Assembly: GCA_035538795.1 (NCBI GenBank)
Contig: DATLJS010000039.1
Coordinates: 53,883-117,882, forward strand
DNA: 64,000 nucleotides
Direction of reading: 5' to 3'
Source of the DNA: JAJZGK01 sp035538795
GTDB taxonomy: Bacteria; Pseudomonadota; Alphaproteobacteria; Rhodospirillales; Magnetospirillaceae
Of the stretch, positions 8,357 through 15,984 are shown piece after piece (within the stretch, counting starts at the first letter, position 1; every line of letters starts with the position of its first letter). Under the pieces are notes generated by a model. That model was given only the letters and a program-made list of their open reading frames with translations, did not search any database and had not been told where the DNA came from. The translations under genes were made by a program, and so were the position numbers.

Positions 8357-9406
8357 ATGAAGAAGCTGATGGTCGGCGTTCTGGCCGGCGTGATGAGCCT
8401 GACGGCTTTGCAGGTGAATGCTCAGAATATCGATTCCCTGGTTCAGGCCGCCAAGAAGGAAGGCGCCGTCAACAGCGTCGGCATGCCCGACGACTGGGCC
8501 AACTGGAAGGACACCTGGGCGCAAATTTCCGAGAAATACGGATTGAAGCATCAGGACACCGATATGAGCTCGGCCCAGGAAATCGCCAAGTTCGATGCCG
8601 AAAAGACCAACGCCACCGCCGATATCGGCGACGTCGGTCACGCCTTCGCCTCGGTCGCCGTGCAAAAAGGCGTCGCCCAGCCCTACAAGCCCGCCACCTG
8701 GGAACAGATCCCCGACTGGGCCAAGGACAAGGACGGCAACTGGATGCTGGCCTACACCGGCACCATCGCCTTCATCATCAACAATCAGTTGGTCGCCGAC
8801 CAGCCCAAGTCGTGGGCCGATTTGCTGAAAGGCAAGTACCGCGTCACCCTGGGCGACGTCGGCGTCGCCTCGCAGGCCAACAACGGCGTTCTCGCCGCCG
8901 CCTTCGCCATGGGCGGCGACGAAAAGAACCTGGATCCGGCCCTGAAGTTCTTCGGCGAGCTGGCCAAACAGAAGCGCCTGTCCCTGAACAACGTCGATAT
9001 CGCCAATCTGGAAAAGGGCGAGATCGAGGTGGGCGTGCTGTGGGACTTCAACGCCCTGAACTACCGCGACAAGATCGACCCCAAGCGTTTCACCGTGGTG
9101 ATCCCGTCGGATGGTTCGGTCATCGCCGGCTACAGCACCATCATCAACAAATACGCCCAGCATCCCAATGCCGCCAAGCTGACCCGCGAGTTCATTCTGA
9201 GCGACGAAGGACAGATCAATCTGGCGCGCGGCTACGCCCGTCCGATCCGCTCTTCGGTGGTTCTGCCGGCCGATGTCCAGGCCAAGCTGCTGCCGGCCTC
9301 GCAGTATGGCTCCGTCCACCCCATCAAGGACTTCGCCGCCTGGGAAGCCACCTCGAAGCAACTGCCGCGCTTCTGGCAGGAACAGGTGATGGTCAACCTG
9401 CAATAA
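8357..9406 (+). CDS. ABC transporter periplasmic substrate-binding protein
   Basis: ATG 8357 is preceded by AAAGGA at 8 bp; an in-frame ATG at 8348 lies inside that site. The 349-residue product has a clean Sec signal peptide (MKKLMVGVLAGVMSLTALQVNA/Q). The mature part resembles the Fe(III)/putrescine/2-aminoethylphosphonate cluster of binding proteins: LVQAAKKEGAVNSVGMPDDWANW, TADIGDVGHAF, GTIAFIINNQLV, PKSWADLLKGKYRVTLGD, and a late INLARGYARPIR segment. It heads an operon with two permeases and an ATPase. The presence of two phosphoester-hydrolase genes in the same operon and a UTRA regulator suggest an organophosphate or phosphonate ligand, not iron; this is inference. Confidence 0.88.
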   Translation: MKKLMVGVLAGVMSLTALQVNAQNIDSLVQAAKKEGAVNSVGMPDDWANWKDTWAQISEKYGLKHQDTDMSSAQEIAKFDAEKTNATADIGDVGHAFASVAVQKGVAQPYKPATWEQIPDWAKDKDGNWMLAYTGTIAFIINNQLVADQPKSWADLLKGKYRVTLGDVGVASQANNGVLAAAFAMGGDEKNLDPALKFFGELAKQKRLSLNNVDIANLEKGEIEVGVLWDFNALNYRDKIDPKRFTVVIPSDGSVIAGYSTIINKYAQHPNAAKLTREFILSDEGQINLARGYARPIRSSVVLPADVQAKLLPASQYGSVHPIKDFAAWEATSKQLPRFWQEQVMVNLQ

Positions 9407-9419
9407 GGACCCGACCATT

Positions 9420-10229
9420 ATGTCCAACAAGGTCATCCTCGTTCTCATCGATGGCCTGGCATGGCAGACGGCCCATGACTGCATGGGCTGCCTGCTGGGC
9501 TTGAAAGAGGCTGGCCGCGCCAGCCTCTATCGCCTTGAAGCCGCCCTGCCGTCGATCTCGCGGCCGCTTTACGAATGTCTTCTGACCGGCGTCCCGCCGG
9601 TAGACAGCGGCGTCATCCACAACCACGTCACCCGCCTGTCCAATCAGACCAGCCTGTTCCATCTGGCCAGCGCCGCCGGCAGGAAGACCGCCGCCGCCGC
9701 CTATCATTGGATCAGCGAACTTTACAACCGTTCGCCCTATGTCGCCGTCCGCGACCGCTTCACCGACGATCCCGGCCTGCCGATCCAGCGCGGTATCTTC
9801 TATCACGCCGATTCCTACCCCGACGACCATCTGTTCCTGGACGCCGAGCACCTGCGCCGGACTTACGATCCGGACTTCCTGTTCGTCCATTCCATGAACG
9901 TGGACGATGCCGGGCACCGCCACGGCTATGACAGCCCGCAATACCGCAACGCCGCCCGCAAGGCCGACCTGCATCTGGCCGATCACCTGCTGGGCTGGCT
10001 GGAACAGGGTTATCAGGTGATCGTCACCAGCGATCACGGCATGAACAACGACCACAGCCACGGCGGCGTCCTGCCCGAGGAGCGTCTGGTGCCGCTGTTC
10101 ACCCTCGGCTCGGCTTTCAGCCACGCCGGACAAGCCGCCGTGCGCCAGACCGAGCTGTGCGGCCTGGCCGCCGACCTGCTGGGAATCGAGCATCAGAAAC
10201 CCCGAAACCCGGAGCTGTTGCGGCCATGA
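9420..10229 (+). CDS. Alkaline phosphatase superfamily hydrolase (nucleotide pyrophosphatase/phosphodiesterase type)
   Basis: The 269-residue protein belongs to the type I phosphodiesterase/nucleotide pyrophosphatase branch, which also holds phosphonoacetate hydrolase. Visible metal and catalytic motifs: VLIDGLAW with D11, ALPSISRPLYECLLTG where S47 sits at the usual Thr/Ser nucleophile position, VHSMNVDDAGHRHG (Asp and His ligands) and VTSDHGMNNDHSHGG. No signal peptide is present, so it should act in the cytosol on a substrate after import. It sits between the binding protein and the permease, overlapping the latter by ATGA, a strong hint that it processes the transported compound. Diester, pyrophosphate and phosphonate substrates all remain possible. 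Confidence 0.85.
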   Translation: MSNKVILVLIDGLAWQTAHDCMGCLLGLKEAGRASLYRLEAALPSISRPLYECLLTGVPPVDSGVIHNHVTRLSNQTSLFHLASAAGRKTAAAAYHWISELYNRSPYVAVRDRFTDDPGLPIQRGIFYHADSYPDDHLFLDAEHLRRTYDPDFLFVHSMNVDDAGHRHGYDSPQYRNAARKADLHLADHLLGWLEQGYQVIVTSDHGMNNDHSHGGVLPEERLVPLFTLGSAFSHAGQAAVRQTELCGLAADLLGIEHQKPRNPELLRP

Positions 10230-11080
10230 GCGCATCCACCACGGCGCGGCACTGGAAACGGCATTGGCCCGCGGCCCTGCTGCTACTGCCCATGCTTCTA
10301 ATCCTGGCCCTGTTCTGCCTGGGGCCGTTGGCCTGGGTGATGGTCAACAGCCTGAATACCGACGACGGTTTCGGTCTGGGCCATTACAGCGAGATTTTCA
10401 CCTCCGCCTTCTATCTGCAATCCTTCGCCAACAGTCTGTCCATCTCGCTATGGTCCAGCGTTCTTGGGCTGCTGATCGCTCTGGTGGGCGCCGCATCCCT
10501 ACGCCGGGTGTCGGGACGCTTTCGCGATGCCGTGGTGGCCTTCGTCAATATGACCAGCAACCTGACCGGCGTGCCCCTGGCCTTCGCCTTCATCATCATT
10601 GTCGGAGCCAACGGCGCCATTACCCTGATGCTGCGCCAGTCCGGCCTGTTGCAGGATTTCTATCTCTACTCCCGCAACGGCCTGATCCTGATCTATACCT
10701 ATTTCCAGATTCCGCTGGGGCTGCTGCTGCTCTATCCCGCCTTCGACGCCTTGGACGACGACTGGCAGGCGGCATCCGCCCTGCTGGGAGCCAAGCTGTG
10801 GCAATATTGGCTGAAGGTCGCCCTGCCGGTGCTGTCGCCGGCCATTCTGGGCACCTTCATCCTGCTGTTCGCCAACGCCATGGGCGCCTATACCAGCGCC
10901 TATGCCCTGACCACCGGCAATTTCAATCTGGTGACGGTGCGCATCGGCAGTCTGGTGGCCGGCAACGTCATTCTCGACCCCAATATGGCCGCCGCCCTGT
11001 CGGTGCTGCTGGTGGCGCTGATGGCCCTGGTCACCGCCGTCAACCAATGGCTGCTGAAAAGGTCATATCATGCGCGCTGA
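10226..11080 (+). CDS. ABC transporter permease 1
   Basis: Start ATG 10226 overlaps the hydrolase stop (ATGA). The 284-residue protein has about six membrane helices, beginning with AALLLLPMLLILALFCLGPLA after a basic cytosolic stretch. The EAA-type coupling loop is seen as DDDWQAASALLGAKLWQYW, followed by LKVALPVLSPAILGTFILLF. This matches the PotB/FbpB-like permeases of spermidine, iron and 2-aminoethylphosphonate importers. It pairs with the next permease, whose start overlaps it by 11 bp. Confidence 0.9.
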   Translation: MSASTTARHWKRHWPAALLLLPMLLILALFCLGPLAWVMVNSLNTDDGFGLGHYSEIFTSAFYLQSFANSLSISLWSSVLGLLIALVGAASLRRVSGRFRDAVVAFVNMTSNLTGVPLAFAFIIIVGANGAITLMLRQSGLLQDFYLYSRNGLILIYTYFQIPLGLLLLYPAFDALDDDWQAASALLGAKLWQYWLKVALPVLSPAILGTFILLFANAMGAYTSAYALTTGNFNLVTVRIGSLVAGNVILDPNMAAALSVLLVALMALVTAVNQWLLKRSYHAR

Positions 11081-11858
11081 CCTTTATCACCGCTGCGTGG
11101 TGGCGGGACTGATGATCCTGCTGGGCCTGCCGGTGGCCGCCACCCTGCTTTATTCCCTGGCCACCCAGTGGGGCGCCACCATCCTGCCCGACGGCCTGAC
11201 CCCGGCGTGGTACGTGCAACTGTGGCAGGACGCCCGCTTCCTGAGCGCCTTCGTCCATTCGCTGGAGGTGTGCATCGGCACCTTGCTGATCGGCACGCTG
11301 TTCATCGTGCCCGCCGCCTTCGTGGTGTTCTATCGCTTTCCCGGCCTGGCCAAGCTGATGAACCTGCTGATCCTGGTGCCTTTCGCCGTGCCGCCGGTGG
11401 TGTCGTCGGTGGGACTGTTGCAGCTTTACGCCGACGGACCGGTGACGCTGGTGGGAACGCCGTGGATTCTGGTGGGCTGCTACTTCACCGTGGCCCTGCC
11501 CTTCATGTACCGGGCGCTGGCCAACACCCTGGGGGCGATGAACCTGCACGACCTGATGGACGCCGCCCATCTGCTGGGCGCCAGCACCATGCGGGCCTTT
11601 CTGATGGTGGTGCTGCCCAACCTGAAGAAATCGCTGATGGCGTCCCTGTTCCTGTCGTTCTCGTTCCTGCTGGGCGAATTCGTCTTCGCCAACATGCTGG
11701 TGGGAACCCGCTACGAGACCTTGCAGGTCTACCTCTACAACGTCCGCCAGACCAGCGGCCATTTCACCAGCGCCGTGGTCTTGAGTTATTTCGCGTTCAC
11801 CCTGGCTCTGACGTGGCTTGCCGCGCGGCTGGGCAAATCCGATCGAGGCGCCTCATGA
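11070..11858 (+). CDS. ABC transporter permease 2
   Basis: A 262-residue PotC-like inner-membrane permease with about six helices (LMILLGLPVAATLLYSLA at the N-terminus, LMNLLILVPFAVPPVVSSVG mid-protein). Its EAA loop is LHDLMDAAHLLGASTMRAFL followed by VVLPNLKKSLMASLFLSFSF. The start overlaps the first permease by 11 bp and the stop overlaps the ATPase start by 4 bp, as is usual for co-translated importer subunits. It should form a heterodimeric channel with permease 1. Confidence 0.9.
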   Translation: MRADLYHRCVVAGLMILLGLPVAATLLYSLATQWGATILPDGLTPAWYVQLWQDARFLSAFVHSLEVCIGTLLIGTLFIVPAAFVVFYRFPGLAKLMNLLILVPFAVPPVVSSVGLLQLYADGPVTLVGTPWILVGCYFTVALPFMYRALANTLGAMNLHDLMDAAHLLGASTMRAFLMVVLPNLKKSLMASLFLSFSFLLGEFVFANMLVGTRYETLQVYLYNVRQTSGHFTSAVVLSYFAFTLALTWLAARLGKSDRGAS

Positions 11859-12853
11859 GTGTCGTCACCGTTTCCGCCCTGGCCAAGCGCTATGGCGCCG
11901 CCACCATTTTCCAGGACATTTCGTTCTCGCTGAAGTCGGGCGAGTTCGTGACCCTGCTGGGACCGTCGGGCTGCGGCAAATCCACCCTGCTGCGCTGCAT
12001 TTCCGGACTGACCGGGATCGATCACGGCAGCATCTCGGTGGACGGCGGCGACATCACCCACACCCCGCCGCAAAACCGCGGCATCGGCATGGTGTTCCAG
12101 TCCTATGCCCTGTTCCCCAACATGACCGCGGCGCAGAACATCGCCTTCGGCCTGAAGATGCAGAAGCTGAAGGCCACCGAAATCGCCGAACGGGTGGCCG
12201 AGGTGGTCAAACTGGTGGAACTGGGGGGACGTGAACAGCAATATCCCCACCAACTGTCCGGCGGCCAGCGCCAGCGCGTCGCCCTGGCCCGCGCCCTGGT
12301 GGTGCAGCCGCGCATCCTGCTGCTGGACGAACCGCTGTCGGCTCTGGACGCCCGCATCCGCAAATCGTTGCGCGAACAGATCCGCGACATTCAGCAGCGG
12401 CTGGGCCTGACCACCATCTTCGTCACCCATGACCAGGAAGAGGCGCTGACCCTGTCGGACCGCATTTTCGTCATGGACCACGGCAAGGTGGTGCAGGAAG
12501 GCACGGCGGAAACCGTCTATACCGAACCTGAAACCGAATTCGTCGCCCGCTTCATGGGCAGCTACAACCTGCTGGACCCGGGCCAAGGCAAAGCCTTGCT
12601 GGGCGTCGAGGCCAAAGGCCACATCGCCATCCGCCCCGAATCCATTCAGCTGCTGAACCACCCTCAGGACGGTTCCCTGCCCGGCGTCATCCGCCGCCGC
12701 CAGCTGCTGGGCAACATCATCCGCTATCAGGTGGAAAGCGCCGGAATATCGCTGCTGGTGGACCGGCTGAACCGTTCCGCCGACGATCTGCTTGCCGACG
12801 GCTCAGCCGTGCAGGTGCTGATCAGCCGCGACTCCCTGCGCGAGGTTCGCTGA
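11855..12853 (+). CDS. ABC transporter ATP-binding protein
   Basis: ATG 11855 overlaps the permease 2 stop (ATGA); a longer open frame upstream is a shadow of the permeases. The 332-residue ATPase shows Walker A GPSGCGKST (36-44), Q-loop VFQSYALFPNM, signature LSGGQ (134-138), Walker B ILLLDEP (154-160), D-loop SALDAR and switch His192 (FVTHDQEEAL). Beyond about 240 there is a TOBE-like regulatory domain (IAIRPESIQLL, GNIIRYQVES). This is the PotA/FbpC architecture, powering import by two NBD copies at the inner face of the membrane. Confidence 0.94.
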   Translation: MSVVTVSALAKRYGAATIFQDISFSLKSGEFVTLLGPSGCGKSTLLRCISGLTGIDHGSISVDGGDITHTPPQNRGIGMVFQSYALFPNMTAAQNIAFGLKMQKLKATEIAERVAEVVKLVELGGREQQYPHQLSGGQRQRVALARALVVQPRILLLDEPLSALDARIRKSLREQIRDIQQRLGLTTIFVTHDQEEALTLSDRIFVMDHGKVVQEGTAETVYTEPETEFVARFMGSYNLLDPGQGKALLGVEAKGHIAIRPESIQLLNHPQDGSLPGVIRRRQLLGNIIRYQVESAGISLLVDRLNRSADDLLADGSAVQVLISRDSLREVR

Positions 12854-13509
12854 TGCCCTTGGCGATCTTCGATCTGGACGACACCCTGATCGCCGGCGAC
12901 AGCGCCAGCCTGTGGCTGCGCTTTCTGGTGCAGGAAGGACTGGCCGATCCGGACATGCTGCCGCGCGAGGAGGAGATGATGCGGGCCTATCACCATGGCA
13001 GCCTGGAGATGGACGATTATATGCGTTTCACCCTTCAGCCCCTGGCGGGCCGCTCGGTGGACGAGGTGGCCGAATGGGCGGCCCGCTTCATCGACCGCGA
13101 GATATCGTCCCTGGTGTACCCTCAGGCGCGGAAAGCCGTCGCCAGCTACCAAAGGGACGGCTGGCGCTGTCTGGTGATATCGGCGACCGGCGAACATGTG
13201 GTGGCCCCCATCGCCCGGTCGCTGGGCATCGACGAAGTGCTGGCGATCCAACTGGAAATCGCCGGCAGGCATTACACCGGCAGCACGACAGGCATCCTGA
13301 CTTTCAAGCAGGGCAAGGTCGACCGGCTGCGCCAATGGCTGGACGCCAACGGCGAAAGCATGAACGGCAGCCATGGCTACAGCGACAGCGGCAACGACAT
13401 TCCCTTGCTAGAAACGGTGACGCACGCCTTCACCGTCAATCCAGACGCCCGTTTGAACGCCCACGCCGTCGCCGCCCGCTGGTACCGGCTGAACTGGACG
13501 CGGGAATAA
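12853..13509 (+). CDS. HAD-IB family phosphatase
   Basis: The ATG shares one base with the ATPase stop (TGATG). The 218-residue protein has HAD motif I FDLDDTL (nucleophile D7, acid/base D9), motif II Thr/Ser in VISATGEHV, a motif III Lys region in FKQGKVDRL, and motif IV GYSDSGNDIPLL. The helical cap and overall order match the SerB/HAD-IB group. As the last gene of the importer operon it may remove phosphate from the product of the cytosolic phosphodiesterase-like enzyme, giving a two-step release of inorganic phosphate. Its substrate is not known. Confidence 0.9.
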   Translation: MPLAIFDLDDTLIAGDSASLWLRFLVQEGLADPDMLPREEEMMRAYHHGSLEMDDYMRFTLQPLAGRSVDEVAEWAARFIDREISSLVYPQARKAVASYQRDGWRCLVISATGEHVVAPIARSLGIDEVLAIQLEIAGRHYTGSTTGILTFKQGKVDRLRQWLDANGESMNGSHGYSDSGNDIPLLETVTHAFTVNPDARLNAHAVAARWYRLNWTRE

Positions 13510-13625
13510 GCGCCGCACTTATGACGGCGCGCCATTCTTGCCGCGCATAAAACGATAAAAACAAAATCTGGACGCGCGGATGAATTAAGCTCAGCTTGAA
13601 ATCCCGATCCATTGTATGCGGCGTC

Positions 13626-14363
13626 ATGTTCTTGCGGCACCAGATCAGCATCCGGCTTCGGCGCATGCCCGGATACCGCCTGCTCCGCGATCTCTATTGG
13701 CTGATGAGAAGCGGAAAAACACGCAGCTTCGTGCTGTTGCGGAGACACACCGCCGGTCTTTTGTTCCAGCCCTACCCCACCACTCATAATGGCCGTTACG
13801 CCAAAGTCTTCACGGCGGTCCGCGCCATTTTAGGCGACGATCCGGAACTCAGGCTGCTGTCCTTCGGCTGTGCGACCGGCGAAGAGCTTTTTACCCTGCG
13901 CGCCCACTTTCCCCAGGCCTTCATCCGGGGACTGGACATCAATCCTCGTAATATCAGGATTTGCCGACAACGCCTGCAAGAGCGGAACGATCCGGCCATG
14001 AGCGTAGCGGCGGCGGCGGCGGCCGATGACGAGGACGCCGCCAGTTACGATGCGGTTTTCGCCATGGCCGTTTTTCGTCACGGCGATTTATCCGACGGCC
14101 CGCCGCCGCCTCGCTGCGATCATTTGATCCGTCACGCCGATATCCGGCGTTGCCTGCGAAGCCTGACCCGCAGCCTGAAGCCGGGCGGTCTGCTGCTTCT
14201 ATGGCATTGCCAATTCCATCTGGCGGACTGCCTGTCGGCCGATGGCTTCGAATTGGTGCAGGAACAAAACCACCCAGTTCCCGGTCCCCTCTATGGGAGC
14301 GACAACCATCTGATTGGCCAATCTTTCTGCCAAGGCCAGCTTTGGCGAAAGTCCTCCGCCTGA
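13626..14363 (+). CDS. Class I SAM-dependent methyltransferase
   Basis: I use ATG 13626 (245 residues); a TTG at 13596 in the same frame is possible and neither has a strong ribosome site. The SAM-binding motif I is LLSFGCATGEELFTL followed by FIRGLDINPRNIRICRQRL (acidic end of strand 2). A later KPGGLLLLWHCQFHL matches the post-IV strand. The CATGEE pattern is close to that of CheR-like and related small-molecule methyltransferases, but no CheR N-terminal helical domain is seen. It stands alone between the importer operon and the sigma-factor gene, so the target is unknown. Confidence 0.7.
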   Translation: MFLRHQISIRLRRMPGYRLLRDLYWLMRSGKTRSFVLLRRHTAGLLFQPYPTTHNGRYAKVFTAVRAILGDDPELRLLSFGCATGEELFTLRAHFPQAFIRGLDINPRNIRICRQRLQERNDPAMSVAAAAAADDEDAASYDAVFAMAVFRHGDLSDGPPPPRCDHLIRHADIRRCLRSLTRSLKPGGLLLLWHCQFHLADCLSADGFELVQEQNHPVPGPLYGSDNHLIGQSFCQGQLWRKSSA

Positions 14364-14384
14364 TCTCTCGATCATCGAGTGATA

Positions 14385-14401
14385 TTGCGAATCACTTGCA
14401 A
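14385..14401. promoter_or_regulatory. Candidate Fur-like box upstream of the ECF sigma gene
   Basis: TTGCGAATCACTTGCAA lies 44 bp before the sigma-factor ATG. Read on the minus strand its core is TGCAAGTGATTCGCA, which matches the receptor-gene box (TGCAAGTCGTTTGCA) at 12 of 15 positions. This fits iron-responsive control of a FecI-type system. Confidence 0.6.
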
Positions 14402-14445
14402 CAATCAGCTGTTTCCTCTTAAACTGCGCCCCCTAAGGGGGACTG

Positions 14446-14946
14446 ATGAAACACGACGAGGGCAAACTCAGGCTTTGGCTTACCCACCGGGCGGCTCTGG
14501 TGGATTACGCCTGCGGCATGACCGGCAGCAAGGCGGAAGCCGAGGACGTGGTACAAGACGCCTATTTGCGGTTTGTCCCCGAAAAGACGGGAAAAGATGC
14601 CGTTGAGCATCCTCTGGGTTATCTGTACCGCATCGTGCGCAATCTGGCTTTGGACCATTTGCGCCGGCCAAAAGCGGACCATGGCGGCGAAACCCTGGAG
14701 CGGCTGGCCTCGCCGCTGGCCGACCCCGAGCATCACGCCGTGAGCCGTGACGAATTGCGCCAAGCCGCCCAAGCCGTGCAGGATTTGCCAGATGCCGTCC
14801 GCACCGCCTTCACCCTGCATCGCCTTGAAGGACGCACGTTGCAGGACGTGGCCGACCGCCTGGGCGTTTCCGTCCCGACCGCCCACCGCATGGTGCGCGA
14901 CGCCCTGATGCGCATTTCCCTGCGGCTGGAGGACGGCAATGGCTGA
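14446..14946 (+). CDS. ECF sigma factor, FecI type
   Basis: The 166-residue protein has the two helical domains of an extracytoplasmic-function sigma-70 factor: region 2 (GMTGSKAEAEDVVQDAYLRF, then YLYRIVRNLALDHLRR) and region 4 (AVQDLPDAVRTAFTLHRLEGR, LQDVADRLGVSVPTAHRMV). FecI-like factors recruit RNA polymerase to TonB-receptor genes after a surface signal. It is followed with an 8-bp overlap by a FecR-like gene and then a receptor bearing a signalling STN domain, the classical order. A Fur-like box sits just upstream. Confidence 0.94.
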   Translation: MKHDEGKLRLWLTHRAALVDYACGMTGSKAEAEDVVQDAYLRFVPEKTGKDAVEHPLGYLYRIVRNLALDHLRRPKADHGGETLERLASPLADPEHHAVSRDELRQAAQAVQDLPDAVRTAFTLHRLEGRTLQDVADRLGVSVPTAHRMVRDALMRISLRLEDGNG

Positions 14947-15874
14947 ATCCCGTCTTCCCATTCCCGACACCGTTCTGCAGGAAGCCTTCGACCACCTGCT
15001 GCATCTGTGCGAGCAGCCGGACGACATCCTGGCCCGCCGCCGCCTGCAACGCTGGCTGGAGCAAAGCTCCCTGCACCGGCAGGCCTGGGCCAAGGCCAAG
15101 CGCACCTGGGACATCAGCAACGCCATGGGCTCGGAATCCCGCCCCTCTGTTCTGACCTGGTCCCTGCCAGTCCGCCCCACCCTAATGATGCTGGCGGCCT
15201 GTCTGGTCTTAAGCCTGATGATGGTCTGCGGCCTGGAACGGGGCGACCTGTTCAGCCGCCCCAACGAAATCCGCGAGGCGAGGCTGGAAGACGGCAGCAA
15301 GGTGGTGATGGATGGCGGCAGCGGTCTGGACGTGCAGTTCGACGACCGTCAGCGCAACGTCGCCCTGCGCCGGGGCGAAGTCTTTTTCGACGTCGCCCAC
15401 GATAGCGACCGCCCCTTCCGCGTGCGGGCGGGAGACGTCACCGTCACCGTCGTCGGCACTCAGTTCGACGTAAGACTGGACGACGAGGCCGTCACCGTCG
15501 CCGTGGCGGGCGGGCGGGTCAGAGTCGCCAACCAGTCCGGAGAGGAAGCGCCCCCCTTGCAGGCCGGACAGGCCGTCCGGGTCGAGCGCCAGAGCGGCGC
15601 CATAACCGCCATGAGCGTGGAAGCGAATGACGTCGCCGCCTTTCGGGACGGCAAGCTGGTGGTGGACGACGCCACTTTGGCCCAGGTCGCCCAAGTGCTG
15701 AACCGCCACTATGCCGGCCGCCTGATCATTCTTGACGACGCCATGGCCGAGCACCGCGTAACCGGCGTCTTCGACCTCCGCAATCCCGTCTCGGCGCTGC
15801 GCGCCGCCGCCGCCCCCTATGGCGGACAGGTCTCAGAATGGGCCGGTTTCCTGGGAATTCTGAAAGGCGGCTGA
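14939..15874 (+). CDS. FecR-family sigma regulator
   Basis: The 311-residue protein has an N-terminal cytosolic DUF4880-like helix bundle (LHLCEQPDDILARRRLQRWLEQS, RQAWAKAKRTWDI), a single membrane helix (about 80-98, TLMMLAACLVLSLMMVCGL) and a periplasmic FecR domain (LEDGSKVVMDGGSGLDVQF, RNVALRRGEVFFDVAHDSDRPFRV, VTVVGTQFDVRL). A C-terminal secretin/STN-like segment (AQVLNRHYAGRLIILDD, RVTGVFDLRNPVSAL) would contact the receptor's signalling domain. It transmits the receptor signal to the sigma factor, with which it overlaps by 8 bp. Confidence 0.93.
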   Translation: MAESRLPIPDTVLQEAFDHLLHLCEQPDDILARRRLQRWLEQSSLHRQAWAKAKRTWDISNAMGSESRPSVLTWSLPVRPTLMMLAACLVLSLMMVCGLERGDLFSRPNEIREARLEDGSKVVMDGGSGLDVQFDDRQRNVALRRGEVFFDVAHDSDRPFRVRAGDVTVTVVGTQFDVRLDDEAVTVAVAGGRVRVANQSGEEAPPLQAGQAVRVERQSGAITAMSVEANDVAAFRDGKLVVDDATLAQVAQVLNRHYAGRLIILDDAMAEHRVTGVFDLRNPVSALRAAAAPYGGQVSEWAGFLGILKGG

Positions 15875-15945
15875 TCTTTTTTCAAAAAATCACCGCCCGC
15901 CATGAAAAATCCGGCGGGCCGATCCGTCCCATTCCCTGAGTTGAT

Positions 15946-15964
15946 AATGCAAGTCGTTTGCATT
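15946..15964. promoter_or_regulatory. Candidate Fur-like box upstream of the TonB receptor
   Basis: Inverted repeat AATGCAA-gtcgt-TTGCATT ends 20 bp before the receptor ATG. Its 15-bp core TGCAAGTCGTTTGCA matches the box before the sigma gene. Both arms are perfect over 7 bp. Confidence 0.65.
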
Positions 15965-15984
15965 TCCATGATCAGGGACAAGTC

